This document shows, piece by piece, positions 52,264 through 60,736 of a stretch of 64,000 bases of DNA. The position numbers and the translations under genes are program-made. How positions within the stretch are numbered: position 1 is the first letter of the stretch; each line of letters starts with the position of its first letter. Origin of the DNA: Lachnospiraceae bacterium (lineage in GTDB: Bacteria; Bacillota; Clostridia; Lachnospirales; Lachnospiraceae); NCBI GenBank assembly GCA_014804645.1, contig JAAUZI010000018.1, positions 2,171 to 66,170 of the forward strand, given 5' to 3'. Below the pieces are notes generated by a model. That model was not told where the DNA came from and did not search any database. It saw only the letters and a list, made by a program, of their open reading frames with translations.

Positions 52264-52307
52264 TGAGGAAACTCAACTGAGGAAACTCGAGTTTTGAGGA
52301 AACTCAA
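52264..52307 (+). repeat. Three mini-hairpins TGAG-GAAA-CTCA upstream of glyA
   Basis: Units at 52264-52275, 52278-52288 and 52294-52307 (the last with five-bp arms TTGAG/CTCAA). Each is a palindrome with a GAAA loop, spaced 14 and 16-17 bases apart, ending 12 bases before the glyA -35 box. Confidence 0.75.
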
Positions 52308-52319
52308 GAAAGAAACTTC

Positions 52320-52347
52320 TTGCAAACCTGCATAGATATGGTATACT
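52320..52347 (+). promoter_or_regulatory. Promoter for glyA
   Basis: TTGCAA (52320-52325), 16-base spacer, TATACT (52342-52347), 53 bases before the glyA start. Confidence 0.65.
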
Positions 52348-52400
52348 TCTATATGTATGTGCATTTTTAGGATAAAATAGCAAAATTAGGAGGAAAGCAT

Positions 52401-53639
52401 ATGTATTCATTAGACGAAGTGAGAAACGTTGACCCCGAGATTGCTCAGGCCATCGAGGATGAGCAGGCCCGGCAGAACAGCCATATCGAACTGATCGCAT
52501 CCGAGAACTGGGTGAGCAAGGCGGTGATGGCGGCCATGGGCAGCCCGCTGACCAACAAGTACGCCGAAGGATACCCCGGCAAGCGGTATTACGGCGGCTG
52601 CGACTGTGTGGACGTGGTGGAGAATCTCGCCATTGAGAGAGCCAAAGAACTGTTTGGCTGCGACTATGCCAACGTGCAGCCCCACTCCGGCGCCCAGGCC
52701 AACATGGCGGTACAGTTTGCCGTGTGTAAGCCCGGGGATACCATTATGGGCATGAATCTGGACCACGGCGGACACCTGACCCACGGCAGCCCGGTCAATA
52801 TGTCGGGAAAATATTTCCACATTGTTCCCTATGGCGTCAACGATGAGGGCTTTATCGACTATGACAGGCTGCGCGAGATCGCCCTGGAGGCCAAGCCGAA
52901 AATGATCATTGCCGGAGCCTCCGCATATGCCAGAACCATAGATTTCAAGAAATTCAGGGAGGTTGCCGATGAGGTGGGCGCCGTGCTGATGGTGGACATG
53001 GCTCATATCGCCGGACTGGTGGCGGCGGGTCTGCATCCCAGCCCCATTCCCTATGCGGACGTGGTGACTACCACCACCCACAAGACCCTGAGAGGTCCCA
53101 GGGGCGGCCTGATCCTGTGCAACCAGGAGGCAGCCGACAAATACAATTTCAACAAGGCTATCTTCCCCGGTATTCAGGGCGGACCGCTGATGCATGTGAT
53201 CGCTGCTAAGGCTGTCTGTTTTAAGGAGGCGCTCACAGACGAGTTCAAGGCGTACCAGAAAGGCATCATCGACAATGCCCAGGCGCTGTGCAAGGGACTG
53301 CTGAGCCGCGACATCAAGATCGTTTCCGGCGGCACGGACAATCATCTGATGCTGGTGGATCTGACCAATTACGGGCTTACGGGCAAGGCTGTGGAGAAAC
53401 TGCTGGATGCCGCCCATATCACCTGCAACAAGAACACGATTCCCAATGATCCCCAGTCGCCCTTTGTGACCAGCGGTGTGAGACTGGGAACTCCCGCCGT
53501 GACCTCCCGGGGTATGAACACCGAGGATATGGACCGGATTGCGGAGGCCATAGCTATGGTGATCAAGGGCGGAGAGGAGAAGATTCCTGAGGCGCGGGCT
53601 ATCGTGCAGAGTCTGACTGACAAGTATCCTCTGAATTGA
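52401..53639 (+). CDS. glyA: Serine hydroxymethyltransferase
   Basis: PLP enzyme that converts serine and tetrahydrofolate to glycine and methylene-tetrahydrofolate, the main one-carbon source, in the cytoplasm. The 412 residues show [28 protein letters not shown], the [11 protein letters not shown] region and Schiff-base lysine in [29 protein letters not shown] is an excellent ribosome site. A promoter and terminator bracket it, so it is a single-gene unit. Three mini-hairpins precede the promoter. With hom, lysC and metY it serves the one-carbon and aspartate/methionine pathways. Confidence 0.97.
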   Translation: MYSLDEVRNVDPEIAQAIEDEQARQNSHIELIASENWVSKAVMAAMGSPLTNKYAEGYPGKRYYGGCDCVDVVENLAIERAKELFGCDYANVQPHSGAQANMAVQFAVCKPGDTIMGMNLDHGGHLTHGSPVNMSGKYFHIVPYGVNDEGFIDYDRLREIALEAKPKMIIAGASAYARTIDFKKFREVADEVGAVLMVDMAHIAGLVAAGLHPSPIPYADVVTTTTHKTLRGPRGGLILCNQEAADKYNFNKAIFPGIQGGPLMHVIAAKAVCFKEALTDEFKAYQKGIIDNAQALCKGLLSRDIKIVSGGTDNHLMLVDLTNYGLTGKAVEKLLDAAHITCNKNTIPNDPQSPFVTSGVRLGTPAVTSRGMNTEDMDRIAEAIAMVIKGGEEKIPEARAIVQSLTDKYPLN

Positions 53640-53658
53640 CGGAGGCGCAGGAGGATAG

Positions 53659-53691
53659 ATTGAAAAATCAAAGATTTTTCAATTTTCTATT
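53659..53691 (+). terminator. glyA terminator
   Basis: ATTGAAAAATC (53659-53669) pairs with GATTTTTCAAT (53673-53683), followed by TTTCTATTT. Confidence 0.75.
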
Positions 53692-53692
53692 T

Positions 53693-53735
53693 GAGCAATA
53701 TCGCAGACATGGTCCGCGATATGCATGGAGGATAA
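53693..53735 (+). repeat. Structured intergenic element, copy D (short form)
   Basis: AGCAATATCGCAGACATGGTC then GCGATATGCATGGAGGATA: TATCGC pairs with GCGATA and GAC with GTC, followed by the same ATATGCA ending as copies B and C and by GGAGG, the ribosome site of the gene at 53737. Confidence 0.5.
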
Positions 53736-53736
53736 A

Positions 53737-54822
53737 ATGAAAAAAGTTTCTTGTTTGGCGATCATATGTGCCGTGGCCGTGGGTATGTCCGGCTGCGGCC
53801 TGGGAGCCCAGGTGGGCGGTGCGGTGGACAGAAACCTTGATATGGAGGGTTACACCAGAGAGGAGAGCACCCAGCCCAGGGAAAGCTCGGATGACGGCGC
53901 TGCCAATGTGGATAGTTCAGTAGAAGAGAGCACCGTGGAGCTGAACGAATTCGGCCTGGATGAGGAGACCATGGATCTCCTCAAGTACAATATATATGTG
54001 GAACTGAACAACACCATTGTGGAGATTCTGGACGACATCGAAAACTATTTCCTGGTGGTGGACACGGCGGAGGAGTTCCGTTTCCGGGATGATGCGGAGT
54101 ACAGCTACGGCTATCGGATCAAGGGCTTTAATATGGATGCGGTGGAGGATGCGGAGCTGGTGTATAACATGGCCCCTGCCTATGAGACATTGGACGGGCT
54201 GGTGGCGGATATGCTGCCTTCCATGAGGGAGATCATGGAGACCTTTGACGCCATAGACGATTCCGAATACACTTATGAACAGAACCAGTACCAACAGCCC
54301 AAGGAGAATCATGCCCGGCTGATGGCCTGTCTGGACGAGTTTACTGCCTATGCCTACGAATATCTGGATCAGCTTGATATCATAGCGGATGAGAGAAATG
54401 CAATTCAGGAGGCGAAGATGTTGGAGGAGGGCAGGCTGATTATTTACTACTACAGCCGTATGCTGACTTTGTCCTCGGAGATTTTGGACGAGATATATGA
54501 CCAGGGCATAGACGACTACAATCTGACGGAGCTGGATTTGACGCCGATCTATCCGCTGTTTGAGGAGATGCAGGAGACAGAGGCGGCCTATGACGAGGCA
54601 GTCAGCGATAACAATCAGCTGATGATGGAATCACTGTCCAGCCGCCAGGTGTATGTGGACGACTGGAACAGCCTGATACAGGCCTTTGAGTGGATGATCA
54701 AGCAGGTGGAGAGCGGGGTGCCCTATGAGGATCCCTCCGGAGAGTATCTGGGCGGTCTACAGCATATCTATGTGGTGCTGTCAAATAGAGTAGATAGATA
54801 CAACGCCATATTTGTGAATTAA
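53737..54822 (+). CDS. DUF3829-type lipoprotein
   Basis: A 361-residue lipoprotein: MKKVSCLAIICAVAVGMSGC ends in a lipobox, followed by an acidic, Ser/Glu-rich linker (residues about 35-70) and a long helical domain (VELNNTIVEILDDIENYF; MREIMETFDAIDDSEYTYEQ; LSSEILDEIYDQG) of DUF3829 type. GGAGGATAAA just before the ATG is part of structured element D. The role is unknown; the family appears tied to the envelope of Firmicutes. Located between glyA and the ACT-hom-lysC operon. Confidence 0.75.
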   Translation: MKKVSCLAIICAVAVGMSGCGLGAQVGGAVDRNLDMEGYTREESTQPRESSDDGAANVDSSVEESTVELNEFGLDEETMDLLKYNIYVELNNTIVEILDDIENYFLVVDTAEEFRFRDDAEYSYGYRIKGFNMDAVEDAELVYNMAPAYETLDGLVADMLPSMREIMETFDAIDDSEYTYEQNQYQQPKENHARLMACLDEFTAYAYEYLDQLDIIADERNAIQEAKMLEEGRLIIYYYSRMLTLSSEILDEIYDQGIDDYNLTELDLTPIYPLFEEMQETEAAYDEAVSDNNQLMMESLSSRQVYVDDWNSLIQAFEWMIKQVESGVPYEDPSGEYLGGLQHIYVVLSNRVDRYNAIFVN

Positions 54823-54917
54823 TTTGAAAAATTCTGTGAAATGGGGCTTGCGTTTATGGCAGGCTCATGCTAAAATATCTTTCGTTGACGTACAAATGTA
54901 CGCAGGAGAAACACATC

Positions 54918-55361
54918 ATGAAGGATAATGTCAAGTACTATATGGTGCGGAAGAAAGCTATTCCGGAGGTGCTTTTGAAGGTGGTGGAGGCTAAGAGTCT
55001 CCTGGAAACTGAGAAAGTGGATACCATACAGGAAGCGGTGGATGCGGTAGGCATCAGCAGGAGTTCCTTTTACAAATACAAGGACGACATATTTGAATTC
55101 CATGACAATGCCCGCGGAACGTCTATCACCCTGACGCTGCAGATGGATGATGAGCCGGGGCTGCTGTCGGATGTATTGAAGATTATTGCGGAGTTTGGCG
55201 GGAACATCCTGACCATTCACCAGAGCATTCCGATCAATGGAGTGGCCTCCCTGAGTATCAGTATACAGGTGCTGCAGACCACAGGGGATGTGGCGCGGAT
55301 GATACAGGAGCTGGAGAGCCAAAGCGGCGTACATCATGTGATGATTCTGGCAAAGGAATAA
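54918..55361 (+). CDS. ACT-domain regulatory protein (PheB/UPF0735-like)
   Basis: A 147-residue protein. Residues 5-60 contain a helix-turn-helix-like segment (TIQEAVDAVGISRSSFYKYK), the rest an ACT domain (ITLTLQMDDEPGLLSDVLKII; GGNILTIHQSIPINGVASL). It resembles PheB of Bacillus, which lies beside homoserine or phenylalanine genes. ACT domains bind amino acids, so it probably senses an aspartate-family or aromatic product. It lies just upstream of hom, whose frame opens at the last base of its stop codon; CAGGAG precedes the ATG. Confidence 0.87.
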   Translation: MKDNVKYYMVRKKAIPEVLLKVVEAKSLLETEKVDTIQEAVDAVGISRSSFYKYKDDIFEFHDNARGTSITLTLQMDDEPGLLSDVLKIIAEFGGNILTIHQSIPINGVASLSISIQVLQTTGDVARMIQELESQSGVHHVMILAKE

Positions 55362-55402
55362 TGAGACGAGAGGGCTGCCGGGCAGCAGAATGTGAGGAAG
55401 AT

Positions 55403-56614
55403 ATGATTTATGTAGCGGTATTGGGATATGGCACCGTGGGGAGCGGTGTGGTGGAGGTCATCGAGAAGAATAAGGAGATGGTGAACAAGAAGTCTGCGGC
55501 GGAGCTGGAGATCAAGTATATTCTGGATCTGCGTGATTTCCCCGGAGATCCCTATGAGCAGAAGGTGGTTCACGATGTGAATATCATTCTGGATGATCCC
55601 GACGTCACCATTGTCTGTGAGACCATGGGCGGAGTGAAACCGGCATATGATTTTACCAGAGCGGCGCTGGAGAGAGGCAAGAGCGTATGCACCTCCAACA
55701 AGGAGCTGGTGGCAAGCCACGGCCCGGAGCTGCTGCAGATCGCCCGCGAGCACAGCTGCAACTATCTCTTTGAGGCCAGTGTGGGCGGCGGCATTCCCAT
55801 TATCCGCCCGCTGAACTATTCGCTGACTGCGGAGAAACTGGAGGCCATCACGGGTATTTTGAACGGCACCACCAACTATATTCTGACCAAGATGGAGAGA
55901 GAGGGCGCGGATTTTGCCGCCACGCTGAAAAAAGCCCAGGAGAAGGGGTATGCTGAGCGGAATCCTGAGGCGGACATTGAGGGCTACGACGCCTGCCGCA
56001 AGATTGCGATCCTGTCCTCACTGATGACCGGACAGAACGTATCTTATGAGAATATATACACGGAGGGCATCTCCAAAATTACGGCGGACGATTTTGTCTA
56101 CGCCAGAGCCGCGGGCAGATCCATCAAGCTGCTGGCTATGAGCAAGGACACCCCGGAGGGGACGCTGGCAATGGTGGCTCCCTGCATGATTACGCCGGAG
56201 AATCCCCTCTATATGGTCAGCGGCGTGTTCAACGCAGTGTGTGTGCGGGGCAATATGCTGGGTGATTCCATGTACTATGGAAAGGGCGCGGGCAAGCTGC
56301 CCACCGCCAGCGCGGTGGTATCTGATGTGGTGGACTGTGCCAGACACCAGGGCAAGACCATCATGTGTTTCTGGAATCAGGAGCAGGCAAAGCTGGTGGA
56401 TATCGGCGACGTGGAAAGAGGATTCTTTGTGAGGGCCAGGAACGAGGCGGCAGCGGACATTGAGGCGGCTTTCCCTGGTGCGGAGAGAATCGAGGCGGAG
56501 GGAAGAACCCAAGACTGTGGTTATCTCGTCCCGCCCATGAAAGAAAGAGAATTCGCGGCAAAGTACGAGGCGCTGGGTGACAAGGTACTAAGCAGAATCC
56601 GTCTGGAGGGCTAG
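55403..56614 (+). CDS. hom: Homoserine dehydrogenase
   Basis: Reduces aspartate semialdehyde to homoserine, the branch point to threonine and methionine. The 403 residues show GYGTVGSGVVEV at the dinucleotide site, ETMGGVKPAYDF, TSNKELVASHG, EASVGGGIPIIRPL and the catalytic lysine of GYDACRKIAIL. The C-terminal ACT-like segment is about 85 residues. GAGGA lies seven bases before ATG 55403; an in-frame start at 55361 is less likely. Placed between the ACT gene and lysC in one operon. Confidence 0.96.
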   Translation: MIYVAVLGYGTVGSGVVEVIEKNKEMVNKKSAAELEIKYILDLRDFPGDPYEQKVVHDVNIILDDPDVTIVCETMGGVKPAYDFTRAALERGKSVCTSNKELVASHGPELLQIAREHSCNYLFEASVGGGIPIIRPLNYSLTAEKLEAITGILNGTTNYILTKMEREGADFAATLKKAQEKGYAERNPEADIEGYDACRKIAILSSLMTGQNVSYENIYTEGISKITADDFVYARAAGRSIKLLAMSKDTPEGTLAMVAPCMITPENPLYMVSGVFNAVCVRGNMLGDSMYYGKGAGKLPTASAVVSDVVDCARHQGKTIMCFWNQEQAKLVDIGDVERGFFVRARNEAAADIEAAFPGAERIEAEGRTQDCGYLVPPMKEREFAAKYEALGDKVLSRIRLEG

Positions 56615-56651
56615 ACAGGCGTATTTTATAAGAGAATCGAGGAAGGGTATC

Positions 56652-57971
56652 ATGAGAAAGGTAGTGAAATTCGGCGGCAGCTCTCTGGCAAGCGCCGAGC
56701 AGTTTAAAAAAGTAGGCAACATTATCCATGCGGATGAGGAGAGAAAGTTTGTGGTTCCCTCCGCCCCCGGAAAGCGTGACGACAAAGACACCAAGGTCAC
56801 TGACATGCTGTATGGCTGCTATGCTCTGGCGGACGCAGATCAGGATTTTAGTGCGGAGCTGAAGGCCATCAAAGCCCGGTATCAGGAGATCATCAACGGC
56901 CTGGGGCTGTCCCTGTCTCTGGAGGAGGAATTTGCGGTAATTGAGAAGCAGTTCAAGGAAAAGGCTGGCAGCAACTATGCCGCATCTCGCGGAGAATATT
57001 TGAACGGTATTATTATGGCGGCCTATTTGGATTATGAGTTTGTGGACGCGGCGGACGTGATCTTTTTTGATAAGAATGGCGAGTTTGACGCGGACAGGAC
57101 CAACGAGGTACTCTCTGCCAGACTGGCCCACTGTGAAAATGCGGTGATTCCCGGTTTTTACGGCTCTATGCCAGACGGTATGATAAAGACCTTTTCCAGA
57201 GGCGGCTCTGATATTACCGGCTCCATCGTTGCCAAGGCCGTCAAGGCGGACGTGTACGAGAACTGGACGGATGTATCGGGCGTTCTGGTTACGGACCCTC
57301 ATATCATAGAAAATCCAGAGCCCATTGATGTTATTACATACAGGGAACTCAGAGAGTTGGCATACATGGGTTTCCCGGTGCTGCATGAGGATGCGATCTT
57401 TCCGGTGCGGCAGCAGGGAATTCCCATCAATATCCGTAACACCAACGCACCGCAGGACAATGGTACATGGATCGTGGGAAGTACCTGTCAGAAGTCCCGG
57501 TTTGTAATCACCGGTATCGCCGGCAAAAAAGGTTTTTGCGCGGTGAATATCGAAAAGGATAAGATGAATTCCGAGATCGGCTTTGGACGCAGGGTACTGC
57601 AGGCTTTTGAGGACAATGGTATATCCTTTGAGCATGTGCCCTCCGGCATAGACACTCTGACTGTGTTTGTGCACCAGGATGAGTTTATGCACAAGGAGCA
57701 GAAGGTGGTGGCGGCCATTCACCGCCTGGCAGAGCCGGAATCCATTGAGATCGAGTCCGACCTGGCCTTGATCGCAGTGGTGGGACGGGGCATGAAGTCT
57801 ACCCGGGGCACTGCGGGACGCATTTTCTCCGCTCTGGCCCACAACAATGTGAACGTGAAAATGATTGACCAGGGTTCCTCCGAGCTGAATATTATTATCG
57901 GTGTTGCCAACGAGGACTTTGAGAATGCCATTCGCGCCATCTATGATATTTTTGTGGTCGCGCAGCTGTAA
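56652..57971 (+). CDS. lysC: Aspartokinase (class III-type)
   Basis: Phosphorylates aspartate, the first step to lysine, threonine and methionine. The 439-residue protein has KFGGSSLASAEQFKKV, the substrate loop around FSRGGSDITGSIVAKAV, and two C-terminal ACT domains from about residue 280 (FVITGIAGKKGFCAVNIEKD; LIAVVGRGMKSTRG) that would bind lysine or threonine. It ends in a terminator. Length and the FSRGGSD motif match the class III enzymes of Clostridia. Confidence 0.95.
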   Translation: MRKVVKFGGSSLASAEQFKKVGNIIHADEERKFVVPSAPGKRDDKDTKVTDMLYGCYALADADQDFSAELKAIKARYQEIINGLGLSLSLEEEFAVIEKQFKEKAGSNYAASRGEYLNGIIMAAYLDYEFVDAADVIFFDKNGEFDADRTNEVLSARLAHCENAVIPGFYGSMPDGMIKTFSRGGSDITGSIVAKAVKADVYENWTDVSGVLVTDPHIIENPEPIDVITYRELRELAYMGFPVLHEDAIFPVRQQGIPINIRNTNAPQDNGTWIVGSTCQKSRFVITGIAGKKGFCAVNIEKDKMNSEIGFGRRVLQAFEDNGISFEHVPSGIDTLTVFVHQDEFMHKEQKVVAAIHRLAEPESIEIESDLALIAVVGRGMKSTRGTAGRIFSALAHNNVNVKMIDQGSSELNIIIGVANEDFENAIRAIYDIFVVAQL

Positions 57972-57991
57972 AAAAATAAAACCAATGACAG

Positions 57992-58031
57992 GGCTGTCTG
58001 GAAGAGATACTGTGTCCGGGCAGTCTTTTTT
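57992..58031 (+). terminator. Terminator of the ACT-hom-lysC operon
   Basis: GGCTGTCTGGA (57992-58002) pairs with TCCGGGCAGTC (58015-58025) with three G-T pairs, followed by TTTTTT. Confidence 0.85.
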
Positions 58032-58145
58032 ATGTGCGTGGCGGATATTCTTACTGAAAATATGGATTTTTTTTGCCAAAAATTGTCAAAATTTAGGTAT
58101 AAAAAATAAATATTGAAAAAAATAAAAGTTTTTTGTAAAAATGCG

Positions 58146-58173
58146 TTGACAAATAAAAAATACCTGCTATAAT
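58146..58173 (+). promoter_or_regulatory. Near-consensus promoter of the 58180 transcript
   Basis: TTGACA (58146-58151), 16-base spacer, TATAAT (58168-58173), in an A+T-rich stretch. Transcription should begin near 58180. Confidence 0.8.
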
Positions 58174-58179
58174 AAAATC

Positions 58180-58337
58180 ATACAAAAGAGATCAAACAAA
58201 CGATTCCAAAATAAACATAGGAGGAAGGGCCAATGTACTAATGATAACGGAATCAAAAAATACAATACGGAGGTAAAGACCATTGGACAGCATAGTTTGA
58301 AGGGAGCACATCAAGAAATGATTGATGTGCTCCCTTT
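58180..58337 (+). ncRNA. Candidate small RNA with three coupled micro-ORFs
   Basis: Between promoter and terminator lie about 155 bases without a normal gene. Three tiny frames have good ribosome sites: ATG-TAC-TAA at 58233-58241 after AGGAGGAAGGG, ATG 58241-58276 (11 residues, MITESKNTIRR) opening at the TAATG overlap, and TTG 58283-58300 (LDSIV) after CGGAGGTAAAGACCA. The two ribosome-site segments are alike. No gene is close downstream on the same transcript because a terminator follows. It may be a small RNA, leader remnant or peptide-coding RNA. Confidence 0.5.
58302..58337 (+). terminator. Terminator of the 58180 transcript
   Basis: GGGAGCACATCA (58302-58313) pairs perfectly with TGATGTGCTCCC (58323-58334), followed by a short TTT. 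Confidence 0.8.
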
Positions 58338-58371
58338 CTGTGTATAAAGTATGAAACTTCGTTTCATATAC

Positions 58372-58439
58372 GTATTCGTGTAGTATCACAGGTGAAACAG
58401 TAGTTGGCTTTGCCAACTACAGATATGCATGTAGAGGCA
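58372..58439 (+). repeat. Structured intergenic element, copy C
   Basis: Has the same 32-base core as copy B (58398-58429) with the AGTAGTTGGC/GCCAACTAC hairpin and ATATGCA ending, preceded by a TAGTATCACAGG stretch equivalent to GCAGTATCGCAGG. It lies 126 bases upstream of the GH3 gene. Confidence 0.7.
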
Positions 58440-58564
58440 AGTCTTTTTTCTTAATTTTATAAAAAAAAGTATTTTTGTGTAGAAAAATGGCGGCTAATAG
58501 GGTATACTTTTGCTGTATATGCAATATGACGGGCAGTGTGAACATAGAAAGGCTATGAATACAG

Positions 58565-59920
58565 ATGGATAATCAGCAGGATAAATTGCAGCAGCAGAGG
58601 GACGCACGGAGAAAGAGAAGACAGCGCAATCAGATATTAGCGTATATCACGCTGTTGCTGTTGATTGCCCTGTTGGCCGCGGGCATTGTGACCGGAGTCA
58701 AATATCTGACCCAGTGGCAGGAGCAGAAGAGGCAGGAGGAACAGGAGCAGCAGGAGAGTCTGCAGTCCATGCTGGAGCAGCAGATGCAGGAGGAAGAGGA
58801 GAGCATCGAGGCACCGCCGGAAGTGCCGGAGGCGACGCCCGAGCCGATACCGGAGCTGACTCCGGAGGAGAAGCTGGATCAGGTCATTAATTCCATGATC
58901 GACTCCATGCCTCTGGAAGACAAGGTAGCAGGTCTGTTCTTTGTCACCCCGGAGTCGATTACCAATGTGGAAACCGCAGTGAAGGCGGGAGACGGCACCA
59001 GGGACGCGCTGACTAGATATGCCGTGGGCGGCATTGTCTACAGCCAAAAGAATATCAGGGACGCAGAGCAGTTTCGTGAGATGTTAAGCAATACGGAATT
59101 GTACAGTAAATACTCGATTTTCCTCGGTATAGAGGAGGAGGGGGGCAGTATAAGTCCACTGGCGGCTGCGGGCCTGATACCAAAACAGTCCTCCGCAGCT
59201 GACATCGGAGCCGGCGGAGACGCGTCGGCCGCCTACCAGGCGGGAACCGGACTGGGCACAGGACTGACTTCCTACGGAATCAATGTGGATTTTGCCCCGG
59301 TGGCAGATCTGGCCAATGTGGAGGGCAGCGTGATGGCCTCCAGGGCCTACGGCAGCGATGCGGAGGCAGTGGCGGCCTATGTAAACAATATGGTAAGTGC
59401 CATGCGGGAGCAGGGTGTGACTGCATGCGTAAAGCATTTTCCCTGCGGTGGCGGCACGGCGGCTGACACCCATGAGGGGCTGGCTGTGTCGGATAGAACT
59501 GCAGAGGAGTTGCGCAGCCAGGAGCTGGCAGTGTATCAGAGCAGCATAGATTCGGGCGTTCAGATGATTATGGTGGGACATACGGCTGTACCCGCGCTGA
59601 CGGGGGATAACACGCCGGCGTCCCTGTCCAGTGTGATTGTGACGAATTTGCTGCGAGGCGAAATGGGATATCGCGGCGTGATTATCACGGACGCCATGGA
59701 TATGAAAGCGATCTCAGAGTACTATAGTTCAGGGCAGGCGGCTGTGCTGGCTCTGAAAGCCGGCTGTGATATGATACTGATGCCGGAGAATTTTGAGGAG
59801 GCTTATGAGGCCGTGTTGGCGGCGGTTCAGGACGGAACGATCTCGGAGGAGAGGATCAATGACGCTCTGCGCAGAATCTACCGCATTAAATGTGCCGACA
59901 GGTTGAATCTGGGAGAATAG
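58565..59920 (+). CDS. Membrane-anchored glycoside hydrolase family 3 (NagZ-like) protein
   Basis: A 451-residue protein with a basic N-terminus, one membrane helix (ILAYITLLLLIALLAAGIV), a Glu/Gln-rich coiled coil and proline linker (residues 50-105), then a GH3 N-terminal domain with LEDKVAGLFFV, GVNVDFAPVADLAN-type SYGINVDFAPVADLANVEG, KHFPCGGGTAADTHEGL and ITDAMDMKAI (nucleophile Asp). The K-H-F-P is followed by C, not the usual G, while the DTH dyad is present. Probably a beta-N-acetylhexosaminidase acting on muropeptides at the outer face of the membrane. Confidence 0.86.
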   Translation: MDNQQDKLQQQRDARRKRRQRNQILAYITLLLLIALLAAGIVTGVKYLTQWQEQKRQEEQEQQESLQSMLEQQMQEEEESIEAPPEVPEATPEPIPELTPEEKLDQVINSMIDSMPLEDKVAGLFFVTPESITNVETAVKAGDGTRDALTRYAVGGIVYSQKNIRDAEQFREMLSNTELYSKYSIFLGIEEEGGSISPLAAAGLIPKQSSAADIGAGGDASAAYQAGTGLGTGLTSYGINVDFAPVADLANVEGSVMASRAYGSDAEAVAAYVNNMVSAMREQGVTACVKHFPCGGGTAADTHEGLAVSDRTAEELRSQELAVYQSSIDSGVQMIMVGHTAVPALTGDNTPASLSSVIVTNLLRGEMGYRGVIITDAMDMKAISEYYSSGQAAVLALKAGCDMILMPENFEEAYEAVLAAVQDGTISEERINDALRRIYRIKCADRLNLGE

Positions 59921-59930
59921 GGAATCGGCG

Positions 59931-59969
59931 ACAGACAACTGAGGGTGATATCTGCCCACAGTTGTCTGT
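59931..59969 (+). terminator. Hairpin after the GH3 gene
   Basis: ACAGACAACTG (59931-59941) pairs with CAGTTGTCTGT (59959-59969). T-run comes later (TTTCTTTTTTT about 20 bases on). Confidence 0.6.
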
Positions 59970-60003
59970 ATTGTATATGCAATTTCTTTTTTTAAAATAA
60001 CAG

Positions 60004-60032
60004 TTGACAAACCACAAAACCTATTGTATAGT
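60004..60032 (+). promoter_or_regulatory. Promoter of tRNA-Gly
   Basis: TTGACA (60004-60009), 17-base spacer, TATAGT (60027-60032), about 28 bases upstream of the tRNA. Confidence 0.75.
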
Positions 60033-60060
60033 ATATTTTGTTCAGAGTGATCTGACATAT

Positions 60061-60132
<72 letters not shown>

Positions 60133-60170
60133 CTTTTTATTTGTCCAATTTTCTTTCTCCCTTTTCGGAA

Positions 60171-60199
60171 TTGTGTACCTGTAAAAAGTAAGTTATAAT
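60171..60199 (+). promoter_or_regulatory. Promoter of the 60234 gene
   Basis: TTGTGT (60171-60176), 17-base spacer, TATAAT (60194-60199), 35 bases before the ATG. Confidence 0.6.
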
Positions 60200-60233
60200 A
60201 ACATTAACAAATCGGGATTAGTGGAGCGCTACA

Positions 60234-60572
60234 ATGTCAGTTTCTTTACTTGTTTTTAAAGGTGAGGATTTTAACAATTCAAAAAGCCAAGTGATTGCCG
60301 AAATGCCTGTTTCATTTCAAAATGTTTGGAATGAAACGTGGGAAAAAGCCATTTCTGAATGTAAAATCAAAATATTTGTATGCGGTGGGATGTTCTCAAT
60401 AAATGCAATTCCAAGTGTACTAACGGAGTTAGATTCTATTTTTGATTGGGTAAATAATAATGGTGGCAGAGATATGAAATATATCCAAAACAGGATACAA
60501 GAACTGAAAGAATTTTTGAATGGTTTCTATAATGAACAAGAAAATTTAGATTACTGGTTTGATTTGGGATAG
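60234..60572 (+). CDS. Hypothetical protein, 112 residues
   Basis: Not recognised. MSVSLLVFKGEDFNNSKSQV at the start and an acidic tail (NGFYNEQENLDYWFDLG). Low GC and a separate promoter just after a tRNA suggest an acquired single gene; size and composition recall immunity or orphan antitoxin proteins, without a specific match. Confidence 0.5.
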   Translation: MSVSLLVFKGEDFNNSKSQVIAEMPVSFQNVWNETWEKAISECKIKIFVCGGMFSINAIPSVLTELDSIFDWVNNNGGRDMKYIQNRIQELKEFLNGFYNEQENLDYWFDLG

Positions 60573-60657
60573 ATAGAATACACTTTTCTGAAAAGGGATT
60601 TTTCTTTTGAGTTCATTTGCTTTTCACGAAAAACTTTTACTAATTTGAAAAAAAGTG

Positions 60658-60686
60658 TTGACAAATGGTAATAAAAGGTTTAGAAT
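60658..60686 (+). promoter_or_regulatory. Promoter of metY
   Basis: TTGACA (60658-60663), 17-base spacer, TAGAAT (60681-60686), 50 bases before the start codon. No S-box or T-box structure was seen in the short leader. Confidence 0.65.
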
Positions 60687-60736
60687 TCCTTGTAAACCGA
60701 TAGGAATTATATAAAATGAAAGTGAGGAATATAATT

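Noticed and set aside
56361..58079. Long minus-strand frame opposite hom and lysC
   Set aside because: Shadow of conserved enzymes with no domain of its own.
58146..58337. 6S RNA or T-box/S-box leader for the 58180 transcript
   Set aside because: Too short and lacking the long helix of 6S; no AGGGTGG T-box sequence or S-box core, and a terminator separates it from any gene.
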